A program made the translations under genes and the position numbers. The notes beneath the pieces are model-generated. The model saw only the letters and a program-made list of their open reading frames with translations, did not search any database and was not told the DNA's origin. Below are positions 34,789 to 43,866 of a stretch of 64,000 nucleotides of DNA, piece by piece. The DNA comes from QHXW01 sp963752965. Its GTDB lineage: Bacteria; Acidobacteriota; Terriglobia; Bryobacterales; Bryobacteraceae. The stretch covers positions 124,001-188,000 of the forward strand of contig CAVWAJ010000014.1 in the NCBI GenBank assembly GCA_963752965.1, given 5' to 3'. Within the stretch, counting starts at the first letter, position 1. Every line of letters starts with the position of its first letter.

Positions 34789-36233
34789 GAGGATGCCCGA
34801 TAGTTCGTAGAAAGTAGCGACTCTCAAACCCCCGGCCATAATGGGCCGAGGGTCGATTTTTCTGCCAAGAAAAAGGAGAGAGTCGCTATGAAGAGACGAT
34901 ACCAGATAGAACAACAACGGGCCGTGCAGCAGTTCCGCCGGATCGCCATCGAACAGAATCCCAACATGCAGATGATCCTTCCGCTGGCCGAGATCGTCGG
35001 CTTGTTACAGCAGGGCGTGGGCAACTTGCTGCGGCAGGCTGGTCTGGAACTGATGCACCTGGTGATGGACGAGGAAGTAAAGTCGCTGGCCGGTGAGCGC
35101 CACCAGCAACACGAAGGGCGCAGGGCACAGCGTTGGGGCAAGGAAGATGGTTATTGCGTGGTGGACGGCCAGAAGGTGCCGATCCGCAGAACGCGCCTAC
35201 GCACGGCTGACAAACGGGAACAGCATTTAGGCAGCTACGAATTGTTTCAGCGTAGTGGGCCAATGCAAGCGAGCGTGTGGGACAAGATGATGCGCGGACT
35301 CTCGACGCGCAACTACGGAGCCGTGGTGAAGGATTTCCAGAATGCCTACGGAATCGAGAAGTCGGCGGTTAGTGAGAACTTCATCGAAGCCAGCCGGGAG
35401 AAGGTGAAACAGTTGATGGAGCGGCCGCTGGGCGAGTTGCGCTTATGCGCGGTGCTGATCGACGGGACTCCATTCAAAGACCGGCAGATGATCGTAGCCC
35501 TTGGCATTGGCTGCGATGGAACCAAGACCGTGCTGGGCATCCGCGAGGGGGCGACGGAGAACGCGACCGTGGTGAGCGCTCTGTTGGGCGAGTTGGTGGA
35601 GCGAGGGTTGGACTTTTCGACGCCGCGGCTTTACATTCTGGACGGTGGCAAAGCGCTGCACGCGGCGGTGCGCCGCCATGCCGGGGAAGCGGCTTTCATC
35701 CAACGTTGTCAGGTCCATAAGAAACGGAACGTCGTGGATCACTTGCCCGACGAACATAAAGGCGATATCAAAAAGAAACTCCAGAACGCCTACGCCATGT
35801 CGGAGTACTCCGACGCCAAACGCGCCTTGGAGAAATTGCACCGTGAACTGATGGATCTCAATCCGAGCGCGGCGCGCAGCCTGGAAGAGGGCATGGAGGA
35901 GACGCTCACAGTCCATCGGCTGCGGGTACCGGATCAACTCCGCCGGACACTGAGCTGCACCAACGTCATCGAATCTGCCTTCTCCATCGTCGAAACCGTC
36001 TGCCGGAACGTGAAACGCTGGCAGCCCGGCGATCAGATCGAGCGCTGGGTTGGATCTGGATTGCTGGTTGCCGAGCGGCAGTTCCGCAAAGTCATCGGCC
36101 ATCGCCAGATTCCAGTGCTCCTGTCCGCCATGACCAATGCGGTTTCCCAGAAGCCGATTGCGAAGCGAACTGCCGTCGCGTAGCCTATGAGGGTCGAGGG
36201 TCGCTAACTTTCAACGGAGATCCGGGCATTCTC
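34789..36233 (+). mobile_element. IS256-family insertion sequence, copy A (1445 bp)
   Basis: Left end GAGGATGCCCGATAG and inverted right end GAGAATGCCCGGATC form imperfect terminal repeats of about 35 bases. A perfect 8-bp duplication lies in the gamma-glutamyltransferase gene. A second copy with the same length and ends lies inverted at 58139-59583. The single transposase gene is intact. Confidence 0.93.
34888..36183 (+). CDS. IS256-family (mutator-type) transposase, copy A
   Basis: A 431-residue transposase. The catalytic triad of the mutator superfamily is visible as VLIDGTPFKDRQ, LYILDGGKALHAA and CTNVIESAFSIVE, together with the CQVHKKRNVVDHLP block. A GGAGAGAG sequence lies just before the ATG. 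The predicted protein is identical to that of copy B. It catalyses copy-paste or cut-paste transposition with 8-9 bp duplications, which agrees with the flanks. Nothing is missing, so it is probably active. Confidence 0.93.
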   Translation: MKRRYQIEQQRAVQQFRRIAIEQNPNMQMILPLAEIVGLLQQGVGNLLRQAGLELMHLVMDEEVKSLAGERHQQHEGRRAQRWGKEDGYCVVDGQKVPIRRTRLRTADKREQHLGSYELFQRSGPMQASVWDKMMRGLSTRNYGAVVKDFQNAYGIEKSAVSENFIEASREKVKQLMERPLGELRLCAVLIDGTPFKDRQMIVALGIGCDGTKTVLGIREGATENATVVSALLGELVERGLDFSTPRLYILDGGKALHAAVRRHAGEAAFIQRCQVHKKRNVVDHLPDEHKGDIKKKLQNAYAMSEYSDAKRALEKLHRELMDLNPSAARSLEEGMEETLTVHRLRVPDQLRRTLSCTNVIESAFSIVETVCRNVKRWQPGDQIERWVGSGLLVAERQFRKVIGHRQIPVLLSAMTNAVSQKPIAKRTAVA

Positions 36234-36241
36234 GCCTGGCC
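36234..36241. repeat. Target-site duplication of IS256-family copy A, right
   Basis: GCCTGGCC, identical to 34781-34788. Confidence 0.9.
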
Positions 36242-37327
36242 AGCGGCCACAGCGCAGTTCGCCGTCTTCGGATCGATCAGCGCGGCGCGCTTCCGTGCAT
36301 AGTCCTTCGAGAGCAGAATCGCCACCGGCACGTCGGAGAAACGCGGGTCGGCATCGTACCGGCGCAGGTCGGAGTATGCCAGCTTCATGGCTTCGATGCG
36401 CTTGTGCATTTCAGCGGGACTGAAAGCTCCTTCGGGTGCCGCGGGCGACGTCTCCATGATGTTGAGCATCTCGAGCGCCGCCATGCCCTGGCCGTTAGGC
36501 GGCAACTCGTACACCCGCCAGCCGCGGTACTCTGTCGAGATGGGCTGGACCCACTCGGAAGAGAAAGAAGCTAAGTCTTCGGCACTGATGGTTCCCCCTT
36601 GCCCCTGTGAAGTCTTCAGGATGGCCGCGGCGATTTCACCCTTATAAAAGACCTCTGGTCCCTTTTCGGCCAACAAGCGAAACGCTCGGGCCATCTGGGG
36701 ATTGCGGAAGATTTCGCCCATCTGGGGTGGTTTGCCGCCCGGCAGGAAGACCCGCGCCGACTCTTCCTGGGCCTGTAGCAATTTGACATTACCCGCAGAA
36801 GCCCAGACTCCCTGGATCACTTCCGTAACAGGAAAGCCCTGTTCTGCATAGGCGATGGCAGCCTGGAACAGATCTTTCCAGGGCAGCTTGCCGTAACGTT
36901 GGTGCATCTTGGCCCAGCCATCGACGGCTCCAGGAACGGTCACACTGTGAATGCCCGAGTGGGGCATCTCCTTCAAGCCTTGCTTGGCGAGAAATTCGGG
37001 GGAAAGGCCGCGGGGCGCCGGCCCGGAGGCGTTGAGCCCAATGAGTTTCCCGGTGCTGGCTTCCCAGTACAAAACAAACAGGTCACCGCCCAGGCCGTTC
37101 ATCATCGGCTCAGTGACACCGAGCACGGCGTTGGCGGCAATGGCAGCATCCACGGCCGATCCACCTCGGGCCAGGATCTGCGCCGCAGATTGGGAAGCCA
37201 GCGTCTGGCTGGTAGCGGCGATTCCCTGACGAGTGATAACCATCGACCGGCCATAATTCCGGCCCTGCGCATGAACCATGGCGAGCGCCAGAAAGCAGAA
37301 CCCAGCGGCCCACAAGATGCTCCTCAT

Positions 37328-37901
37328 CGTTTCCGGCCCCCCTCCAGGCCGTTTGCGAAGTATACATCGGCGTTGGCGCTTCGCTCTAACAAAAACCGCG
37401 ATTGTCGAGCGGTGTTGCTGAAAAACCAAACCAGAAATTTGAAACCGAAACCAGTGCGCCTGGTTCAGATCCACGCGATGGCGACTTATACGCCCACGTG
37501 GTTTCCGTGGACGGCGTTTCACGGGAAGAATTCCGGCGGCGGGTGGCGGTCAATATTGAACAGTCGACGACGGGACGAATATGCTACCTTAACGGTGGCG
37601 GTTCGGCCAGTGGCTCCGTATACCCAAAATTCAAGCCCACCCTGCCTTTACAGCAAAGGACAAGCCGGTATGACGACGCCGCCTGGAAGTGAAGACCCTT
37701 ATCCAGGTTGTTCTATCCGTCAGCCGTAACGATGAAGACTGCGGTTCCCTGGAGCGCATCCTCAAGCGCAAACAACAAAGAAGGTCCGTAACCGAAGCCG
37801 AACAGATGACTGCAATTGGAACATAGGCTCTCGTGAAGAAAACAAGCAATTGTTCTGGTGGACGATGAACTAGACTGAAGGCAAATGCTGGAGGAAAGAT
37901 T
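37328..37901. other. Gap between the gamma-glutamyltransferase relic and the GlsB-like gene
   Basis: No gene with a convincing start was found. A short frame from GTG 37689 (VKTLIQVVLSVSRNDEDCGS, then LERILKRK) resembles the first strand and helix of a response-regulator receiver but ends after 45 codons. A frame at 37402-37692 (GDLYAHVVSVDGVSREEF) shows no family. The promoter and ribosome-binding site (GGAGGAAAG) of the next gene are at the end. Confidence 0.35.
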
Positions 37902-38171
37902 ATGTTTCACTTAGTTTGGTATGTTCTTATTGGCCTAATCTCCGGGGTCATCGCGAAATCCGTGATGCACGAGCACCTAACGATCTTTTGGACGATCGTG
38001 CTCGGTGTTATCGGATCGATTCTCGGAGGCGCCGTTACCCACATGTTTTCGCGCCCGACAAATGAACGATATCATCCCGCCGGCCTCATTTTCTCCACAC
38101 TGGGCGCGGTCCTGGTTCTCTACATTTGCTATAAGCTGAAGCTTCATCTTCCCGAGGTCAACCCGTTCTAG
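37902..38171 (+). CDS. GlsB/YeaQ/YmgE-family membrane protein
   Basis: An 89-residue protein behind GGAGGAAAGATT. It has three hydrophobic helices: VWYVLIGLISGVIAKSV, FWTIVLGVIGSILGGAV and GLIFSTLGAVLVLYICY. The glycine-rich pattern LIGLISGVIAK and LGVIGSILGG is that of the transglycosylase-associated GlsB/YeaQ/YmgE family, which is often induced by general stress; its biochemical role is unclear. It stands alone, flanked by non-coding DNA on both sides. Confidence 0.85.
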   Translation: MFHLVWYVLIGLISGVIAKSVMHEHLTIFWTIVLGVIGSILGGAVTHMFSRPTNERYHPAGLIFSTLGAVLVLYICYKLKLHLPEVNPF

Positions 38172-39035
38172 CTCGTCAACGACTATCCGGTCGTCTTCTA
38201 ACCGTCCGACGAGTGGTGCCAGCTTGAGATCCATCCGCAGACGATCGAACAGATTCGCGGCGACCACGAGAAGGAGTGGAACTGCGCGAGCGTGGTCTCA
38301 TCGGACGTCCATTGGTCGTGAGGTAACTTGAGGGCTACAGTCTGGCCAAGCAGCAGATGGTTGCCGCGGGTAGACCGCGCCCGAGTAGGCTCACTAGACG
38401 GTATTGTTGTGCCAGGAGAGTGCCCGGAGGGAAGCGGCCTTCGTTCATACTCTTGAAAGAAGAGGGAGCGGAACGGCGCGCCTGGTGTACGGTCTGGGTG
38501 GCAGCGCTTCGTGCTCTCCGGTGGGCCGACTCTCGCGCATGACGGACAATGCCTCGCTAGTTCGCCTTCCCGGCGCAGCCAGTATTTTCGGGACAGATTG
38601 CTCAGCGATTGTACACCGGAACCTCTTGTGTGGAGGGGTTGAGTGGCAAGGTGATTGGGAATAGATCTTCGGCAACCCCAAGTTATCCACTTCGACAAAA
38701 AGTCCGGTTGCCGTCAAGTTGACGCATAACGCGCATCCCGCGGATATGGTTCCGTAACGCCGTCCGAACGCCGCTTCGCCACTCCCCAGGATGCTGGCCG
38801 ACTTACGGGGAGTAATCGCGCGACAACACTTCCGCGACATGGCAATACGTCAAGGTGGTGCTGTTGCAATAGAGGCTTCAACATCAGCGCCCCACACGAA
38901 GAACGCCGCCTCTTCAAGAAGGGTTACTCGACGACTGCTTGCGAAACCGCATTGTCGAAATCGTACTGCCGGCCTCGCCAAAAGTCCCCAACGGGGGCGA
39001 TAGGGCGTATACTGGCTCGTGGCTAGGAAGGCAAA
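38172..39035. other. Long gap without a recognisable gene
   Basis: About 860 bases. Several open frames exist but none has a ribosome-binding site or family motif. A frame just after the GlsB-like gene (WCQLEIHPQTIEQIRGDHEK) looks like a short piece of coding sequence without a start. The 3' end carries AGGAAGG, the site for the next gene. Confidence 0.4.
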
Positions 39036-39284
39036 ATGGAACCCGTCATACCGTGTCCACCGCGGTTCAAACTCTCTTCGTATCCGGGGCTAATCCAGAC
39101 GGGGATTCTGAGTATCGTCTTTCTCGTGTGCTTCACCTCTGGCATCGCGTACGACCACATTCCCGCTTGGCTTGGTTTTCTGAAGGGGCCATCCCGCGAG
39201 GGCAGTATCATCCTGGGTATCGCCGGTATGTTCGGATGCCTCATTCTGTTTTTCCTTGGCGCTCTCGTCTCCAGGTTGAAATAA
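39036..39284 (+). CDS. Small inner-membrane protein, unknown
   Basis: An 82-residue protein with AGGAAGG seven bases before the ATG. Two hydrophobic helices are visible, LIQTGILSIVFLVCFTSGIA (about 20-40) and SIILGIAGMFGCLILFFLGA (about 57-77), joined by a short loop with charged residues. The N-terminus is proline-rich. I recognise no family. The spacing of the helices fits a hairpin with both ends in the cytoplasm. It stands alone with non-coding DNA on both sides, so its position gives no hint of function. Confidence 0.55.
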   Translation: MEPVIPCPPRFKLSSYPGLIQTGILSIVFLVCFTSGIAYDHIPAWLGFLKGPSREGSIILGIAGMFGCLILFFLGALVSRLK

Positions 39285-39526
39285 TATCGGCGGCGCCAGT
39301 TTACGGCACGGTCACTTGCGCCACCTGGACGACCGAAATTCCCCCGGTGATACTCGTCAGAATATGACCTGCGGCAAGGTCACGTGTGCCGCACCGAAAT
39401 AGTTGTGGATTCAACCGGTACTATTCCCCACTACTTCGAAAGGTACCGCGGCCAGTGATAGAATCGAGGCGCATTCGGTAAGCGCCACGAATTTGGAATC
39501 AACATTCGACTGGGAGACTTTACGAC

Positions 39527-39982
39527 ATGGCAAGATACGATGAAGGTTTTCTTCGGGCGGCATTGATCGGCTACGAAAGTGAGAAGGCCAAAATACAAGC
39601 AGCCATCACAGACATCCGGGCTCAACTCGGCCATCGCGGTCCGGGGCGTCCAAAGGTGGTGGCAGCCGGAGAGGGAGGCACCGCTCAGGGACCGACCGCT
39701 CCGGAAGACACAGCTCCAAAGAGAAGGACAATGAGCGCGTCCGCACGGAGACGAATCGCGGCGGCACAGAGGAAGCGTTGGGCCGCATTGAAAAAGGCTA
39801 AGGCCGCACCGCCGGAGCCCAAGCGCAAACTGAGCGCTGCCGGTCGGAGAGCTATCATCGAGGCCACGAAGAAACGATGGGCGGCCATTCGGGCAGCGAA
39901 AGCAAAGGCGGCGGTGAAGCCGAAGGCCAGCAAAGCCGCCAAGCCTAGGAAACCGGCTGCACAGGAAACGCCGACGGCTTAG
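39527..39982 (+). CDS. Lysine/alanine-rich DNA-binding-like protein with two repeats
   Basis: A 151-residue basic protein behind GGGAGAC. The N-terminal helix (DEGFLRAALIGYESEKAKIQ) may dimerise. A basic linker (GPGRPKVV) resembles an AT-hook. Two copies of a motif of about 25 residues follow, MSASARRRIAAAQRKRWAAL and LSAAGRRAIIEATKKRWAAI, each continued by a Lys/Ala tail. The composition and GRP core suggest a nucleoid-associated, histone-like protein. This is inference from composition, not from a known domain. Confidence 0.6.
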   Translation: MARYDEGFLRAALIGYESEKAKIQAAITDIRAQLGHRGPGRPKVVAAGEGGTAQGPTAPEDTAPKRRTMSASARRRIAAAQRKRWAALKKAKAAPPEPKRKLSAAGRRAIIEATKKRWAAIRAAKAKAAVKPKASKAAKPRKPAAQETPTA

Positions 39983-40056
39983 TCATCGGTGATGCTCTGA
40001 GCCAATCAGTGTGGGGCGGGGGCTGCCCAAAGCTTCTAAATACAGGTCCCCGAGTT

Positions 40057-40428
40057 TCAGGGCCTTAGCCATGCCTCGGCCTCAACGAGGGTCCGGTAGA
40101 CACGTATTTCATGAAACCACTGGCTGGCGAAAGCCTCGAACATTCGTGACATACCGAAAAGAACGTCCGTGGGGGCCACGATGGCACAATCGTCGAACTG
40201 AACCTTGTCCCGAATCCTGCCGATTTCCTCTCTCACGTCGTGGAGTTGGTGGCTTTCCGGCACTGAAGTCGATTCGCTCAGATCCAGCAGAACATCCAAG
40301 CGATCAGGGCACTCGGGGTCTCGCGCTAACGATTGGAAGTGATACAAAATGTCGGCAGGGGTTACCTTCCCGATGCATCGGGTGTGAATGAGTCTCTTCT
40401 TTCCGTTGATGCGGTAGATAACCGGCAT
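40057..40428 (-). CDS. STAS/SpoIIAA-like protein
   Basis: A 123-residue protein with GGAGGG before the ATG. The sequence VIYRINGKKRLIHTRCIGKV, then LDVLLDLSESTSVPESHQLH, then VRVYRTLVEAEAWLRP-like ending (here IRVYRTLVEAEAWL), fits the SpoIIAA-like fold that binds small molecules or lipids; it has no conserved phosphorylatable serine. Many Acidobacteriota carry such stand-alone copies. Function unknown. Confidence 0.65.
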   Translation of the reverse strand: MPVIYRINGKKRLIHTRCIGKVTPADILYHFQSLARDPECPDRLDVLLDLSESTSVPESHQLHDVREEIGRIRDKVQFDDCAIVAPTDVLFGMSRMFEAFASQWFHEIRVYRTLVEAEAWLRP

Positions 40429-40644
40429 CCCACCCTCCGACTCACGGAAGCGTTTGCTTTAAGTTGGGTGCTGGCTCCCCCAAGCCGAGCCATTCCTCAA
40501 TACTCGGCATTTAAGTTTACTCATATTCAAACTGTTTTTCAAAAAGCTGACCGATCCTCGCCATAGCACCAGCGCTTGCGGCCTCCTTGCTTTGAACCGA
40601 CCGGCGCGCACTGACCTTAAAGACAACCGTCGATGTGGAGGCAC

Positions 40645-40728
40645 ATGGATATGCCAAACCGTTACGTAGCGAACATCCTGCACGTAGAACCGGGTACTAC
40701 GAAGATGGAACCGGTTTGCGGGAGCTAG
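40645..40728 (+). CDS. Possible 27-residue peptide
   Basis: ATG preceded by GGAGG four bases upstream; the frame reads MDMPNRYVANILHVEPGTTK and ends seven residues later. The ribosome-binding site is good but the spacing is short and no relative is known to me. It overlaps the 3' end of the weak frame on the other strand. Low confidence. Confidence 0.25.
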   Translation: MDMPNRYVANILHVEPGTTKMEPVCGS

Positions 40729-40942
40729 GTGTTATGTATATTGGAATGCTTAACCGTAGCGCATCTCCAGACCCTTGTTGCCCCTGCTGAAGTCGCTCCT
40801 TGATCTGGATGATTACAGCCTTCGCGGACTGAACCTTTTCGCGGTTTCGTTCAAACCCAGGAAACCGGGTGTCGATAAATTCGTTGCGAAACAGTTGATC
40901 GGAGGCGAGAGGAAGTAATACCTCAAGTTCCTCAAAGGTCAA
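40697..40942 (-). CDS. Hypothetical protein with uncertain start
   Basis: The frame reads LTFEELEVLLPLASDQLFRN, EFIDTRFPGFERNREKV, then KAVIIQIKERLQQGQQGSGD. It looks coding (amphipathic helices). The only start is TTG at 40942 without a ribosome-binding site, and the open frame continues upstream to about 40990 without any start codon. It may be a 5'-truncated gene. No family recognised. Confidence 0.3.
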   Translation of the reverse strand: MTFEELEVLLPLASDQLFRNEFIDTRFPGFERNREKVQSAKAVIIQIKERLQQGQQGSGDALRLSIPIYITPSSRKPVPSS

Positions 40943-41314
40943 GAGAAGCTTGCTGGTGGTCGTTTGGTGCCTGATTTCTTGGGATTCCTCGACTAATTAG
41001 CGGAGGAACTAATGCTGCTAGTATAGCATAAACTGCAAGATACAGAATGACGTGGACCCGCAGTAGAGTTCTGGCTAAGACGCGTGGCTAGGGCGAAGAA
41101 AGCGGCGGCCAGATCAGTAGCCGTGCGGAGGAAGAAGGCAAAGGCCCGTAAAGGTGAGTAGGCCCTCCTCCTGCGGGCGGGTGCACTATTGCGCTACCGT
41201 GCCTCATGACTGAACTTGTTTCCCCGCCGTGTAATGCCCTAAGATTAGACGAGGTTTCTGGCGACTCAATGAGGCGTCCTATTATGGCAAAGTAGGCGCG
41301 AGTAAGCCTTGCCC
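40943..41314. other. Gap with a lysine-rich gene tail
   Basis: On the plus strand a frame ending at about 41160 reads RVARAKKAAARSVAVRRKKA, then KARKGE and a stop. It looks like the tail of a histone-like protein related to the basic protein at 39527, but there is no start. Nothing else is recognisable. Confidence 0.4.
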
Positions 41315-42868
41315 TCACTCCGACGTTCCTTCGCCGAATTCCGCTTCCGTGATGCCTATCCGCGGAAGATTTCCTCCGGGCACTTCGTGTAGCGTCACGT
41401 TAAACTTAGTGTACTTGCCGGGCCGATCTTCAATCGGCTCGGTCTCCGCGAAGACTAGTTGCTTCCCCATTTGATAGAAACGCGGGTTCTGCAGAAATTT
41501 TCGGGCGTCTGCGTCCCAGTCCCGACCGAGAGCAAAGCGGAGGAGGTACGCCCCGGCGCCTATTTCGTTCACCGTTTTCTCCTCATGGGCCCGGATGTAG
41601 ATGGCCCAGAAGACCTGTCGGGGGAATCTGACACCTACGAGCTTAACTTCTGAGTCCAGGTCGCCTCCATTCTGAATGGTCAGGGCGCCGCGCCCTTCCG
41701 TCGCGCGCGGCTTCTGAACCCAAGTGCCACTTGGAAGGAAGGCCGTCGCTCTTTTGCGATCTGTTGGGACAGCTTCAAGGACCGCGGTTTTTTTGTGATA
41801 GATGGGGACAGCTTTAAGCACCGGCGGACTTTCGGGATAGACGGTAGGGGTTTCGGGCGACGATAAACTCGGCGGCTCCTCGTCCGATCGTTTCTCTTTG
41901 TACGGTTCCGGGACGCTGGCGTTGGAGTGGACTTCAGAAGACCTGAATGTCTTGACTACGAAAGGTACTGACAGCGCTATCGTTGCGACAAAGACGGTCA
42001 GTATCCGAGCAACATTACCCTGGCTGAAGCCGAGCTTCGTCCGTGCGTGATCGTTGACCGCTTTGCGGCAGCCGATATTGTCGGCAGACGCTTGCCGCCT
42101 TTCTGCTCCAATTTCTTCTAAAATGTGATCGATCTCTCTCTCGAGCGCCGGGTCGTCAAGCACGAGGGTGCGTGCTTCCGAAGCGAGAATTTGCGCGTCA
42201 TCGTCATGCCTAACGCACAAGAATCCACCTGCGAGCGAACTCAGGCACTTTGCAGCACTGTTTCGAGCCTTCATTACAACTTTGGTGTCGTTCCGATAGG
42301 CATCGAGAATGGTCGATAGCCAGGGTGAGACCCGGAGAATGTAATCCCGGTATGCGGCTCTCAAGGTGATAACGTTGGCTTCTTGGTGTCGATCGTCGCT
42401 CTGAATCTGCTGCCAACAATTTAAGAGGATCGAGTGGCATTGTTTCAGGAACTCGTCTACACCGTCGCCCGTGTCGGACGCGGCTAGGACGTCTGGTTTA
42501 TTGAGATCCGCTTTCTCCGGCTGTGCAGAACTTACAGGTGAGGCGCCGAGTGGGAAAGGTGCAGGCGCCGTATCATCACGCCTACCAAAACTGCGTACGA
42601 CCCAGGCCAATGCACAAACCAGCAACACGATTGATGCGAGCCCGATTGCAATGGCTGAGGGGCCGTTGTGGAGAACATTAAATCCGATCCGCCAGAAGAA
42701 GAATGTTGCTTCTTCGAGAATGCGGGGCGACTTGTAGGTGCGAGAATACCGCCACGGCTGATACGCCTGAACCAGAAACAGCCAGACGAGGCAGGCAAGG
42801 ACCGCGACCCGAAACTCAGGATGGCGGCTGACTCCGACCAACCGGCGTCGGACATTCGATAGCCGCAT
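41315..42868 (-). CDS. Membrane protein with C-terminal beta domain, unknown
   Basis: Start at 42868 (AAAGG upstream); a frame to 42937 would overlap the divergent XRE gene. The 517-residue protein has two N-terminal membrane helices (VAVLACLVWLFLVQAY and SAIAIGLASIVLLVCALAWV), a cytoplasmic helical region with CHSILLNCWQQIQ, a third helix (ILTVFVATIALSVPFVV), a Pro/Glu-rich linker and a C-terminal beta domain. That domain (ALTIQNGGDLDSEVKLV, IYIRAHEEKTVNEIGAGAYL, FALGRDWD) resembles a periplasmic domain found in assorted bacterial membrane proteins. Function unknown. A palindrome lies 14 bases upstream of its start. Confidence 0.65.
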   Translation of the reverse strand: MRLSNVRRRLVGVSRHPEFRVAVLACLVWLFLVQAYQPWRYSRTYKSPRILEEATFFFWRIGFNVLHNGPSAIAIGLASIVLLVCALAWVVRSFGRRDDTAPAPFPLGASPVSSAQPEKADLNKPDVLAASDTGDGVDEFLKQCHSILLNCWQQIQSDDRHQEANVITLRAAYRDYILRVSPWLSTILDAYRNDTKVVMKARNSAAKCLSSLAGGFLCVRHDDDAQILASEARTLVLDDPALEREIDHILEEIGAERRQASADNIGCRKAVNDHARTKLGFSQGNVARILTVFVATIALSVPFVVKTFRSSEVHSNASVPEPYKEKRSDEEPPSLSSPETPTVYPESPPVLKAVPIYHKKTAVLEAVPTDRKRATAFLPSGTWVQKPRATEGRGALTIQNGGDLDSEVKLVGVRFPRQVFWAIYIRAHEEKTVNEIGAGAYLLRFALGRDWDADARKFLQNPRFYQMGKQLVFAETEPIEDRPGKYTKFNVTLHEVPGGNLPRIGITEAEFGEGTSE

Positions 42869-42881
42869 GGTGAGCCTTTCG

Positions 42882-42895
42882 CAGGTTATAACCTG
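42882..42895. promoter_or_regulatory. 14-bp perfect palindrome, candidate operator
   Basis: CAGGTTATAACCTG is fully self-complementary and lies between the divergent membrane-protein and XRE genes, 13 bases from the membrane-protein start. Its centre overlaps a TATAAC sequence that could be a -10 element. It is a good candidate site for the XRE protein. Confidence 0.5.
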
Positions 42896-42931
42896 TATGG
42901 ATAAATCCAGAGTACCCCGAAACTGCTGTAG

Positions 42932-43144
42932 GTGCAAGATATTCAGACGCAGATCGGGGCGAGAGTTCGAGCCCTACGCCGTAAGAAGGGCTGGTCGCAA
43001 GACCTCTTCGCCGACAAATCTGGTCTGAACCGTGCGCACGTGGGCGAGATCGAGCGCGGCGAAAGCAACGTGACCATTCAAACATTAAAAATCATTGCGG
43101 ACACGCTAAAGGTCCGCATCAGCGATTTAGTAAGGGGACTCTGA
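42932..43144 (+). CDS. XRE-family helix-turn-helix regulator
   Basis: A 70-residue protein starting at GTG, made of one Cro/C1-type domain: GARVRALRRKKGWSQDLFAD and KSGLNRAHVGEIERGESNVT, with the recognition helix in RAHVGEIERG. The size is that of small controllers such as those of restriction-modification systems, but no methylase or nuclease gene is near. It is divergent from the membrane protein across 63 bases containing a perfect palindrome. It therefore probably regulates that gene and itself. The start lacks a strong ribosome-binding site, suggesting a leaderless or weakly translated mRNA. Confidence 0.82.
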   Translation: MQDIQTQIGARVRALRRKKGWSQDLFADKSGLNRAHVGEIERGESNVTIQTLKIIADTLKVRISDLVRGL

Positions 43145-43866
43145 ACCCACTCGGATGAACTGCTGGAGGGACGCTGCAGCGCGAATGAGATCAGCAGACT
43201 GTGAACGAATTTGCTTGACACGGAACGGCTTTCTAATGGAAGACACTATACCCTCCTACCAAATTGCAGCGGCGCGCCCCATGGTCGCTTCAGCTCTTCA
43301 GAAGATCGGGCGGCATGAGGATTAGCGTCCGGTGCCTCTTGGGTGCAAGCTGCACTCGCCGGTGAACCCAGGTGCGGTGTTTGAGCCAGCCTTCACGTTT
43401 TAGGTGGCCCATCGTTCCAGTGATCCGGAAACCGAGGTTCTGGAGGTAGCCGTTTGTCTCCTCGCCACCGCTGAAGCTAGAGACCGGCACGCCCGTAGCC
43501 ATCGAGACAACTTTCTTAGGTGGGTAGCGCCAGCCGCCGGCACCGCCGGCATCCGGCGCTTGATTTCATTTGTAAGGGGTGCCAAAATACTCCGTAACAT
43601 TTGATCGCGTTGCTGCTCTTCTCTTCTCCGGGAGATTTATCTACAGAGTCTGTTAACGAATCTGACACAAAGCTAAGGCGTTTCGAAGCCTTCCGATACG
43701 TTTGCGCATTCGTAAAGCGCGCGCTGCGGTGTTACGGTGTCAGACCCATGGCCGACGCTGTAGGTGAATTCCACCTACGCGAATCTCTAAGCACTCCGCG
43801 CAGCCAGTTCCCAATGCGTTCCCAAATGGCTTCGCACAGATACCACGGAATCCGGCAGTCTTTGCA
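43145..43866. other. Gap at the left side of the integrative array
   Basis: About 720 bases. A minus-strand frame at 43290-43502 (GGEETNGYLQNLGFRITGTM, GHLKREGWLKHRTWVHRR) looks like coding sequence but I cannot name it. The left boundary of the first integrative element should lie here or just left of it; I could not find a third copy of the tRNA-Gly fragment. Confidence 0.35.

Larger units (their letters stand above)
34513..37327 (-). pseudogene. ggt: Gamma-glutamyltransferase, split by an IS256-family element and cut by IS4
   Basis: The N-terminal part (37327 down to 36234) begins MRSILWAAGFCFLALAMVHA (signal peptide) and runs through the large-subunit signatures VDAAIAANAVLGVTEP and GLGGDLFVLYWE to CAVAAGQA. 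After removal of the IS256 element and one GCCTGGCC copy, the frame continues with VASDTTYLTVVDKDGN. This contains the threonine that is both self-cleavage site and nucleophile. The frame continues to FGIMGGPN, where the IS4 end begins; about 100 C-terminal residues of the small subunit are missing. Wild type would act in the periplasm on glutathione. This copy cannot make a normal enzyme. Confidence 0.88.

Noticed and set aside
42932..43144. XRE protein as controller of a restriction-modification system
   Set aside because: The size fits a C protein, but no methyltransferase or restriction gene is present within the window.
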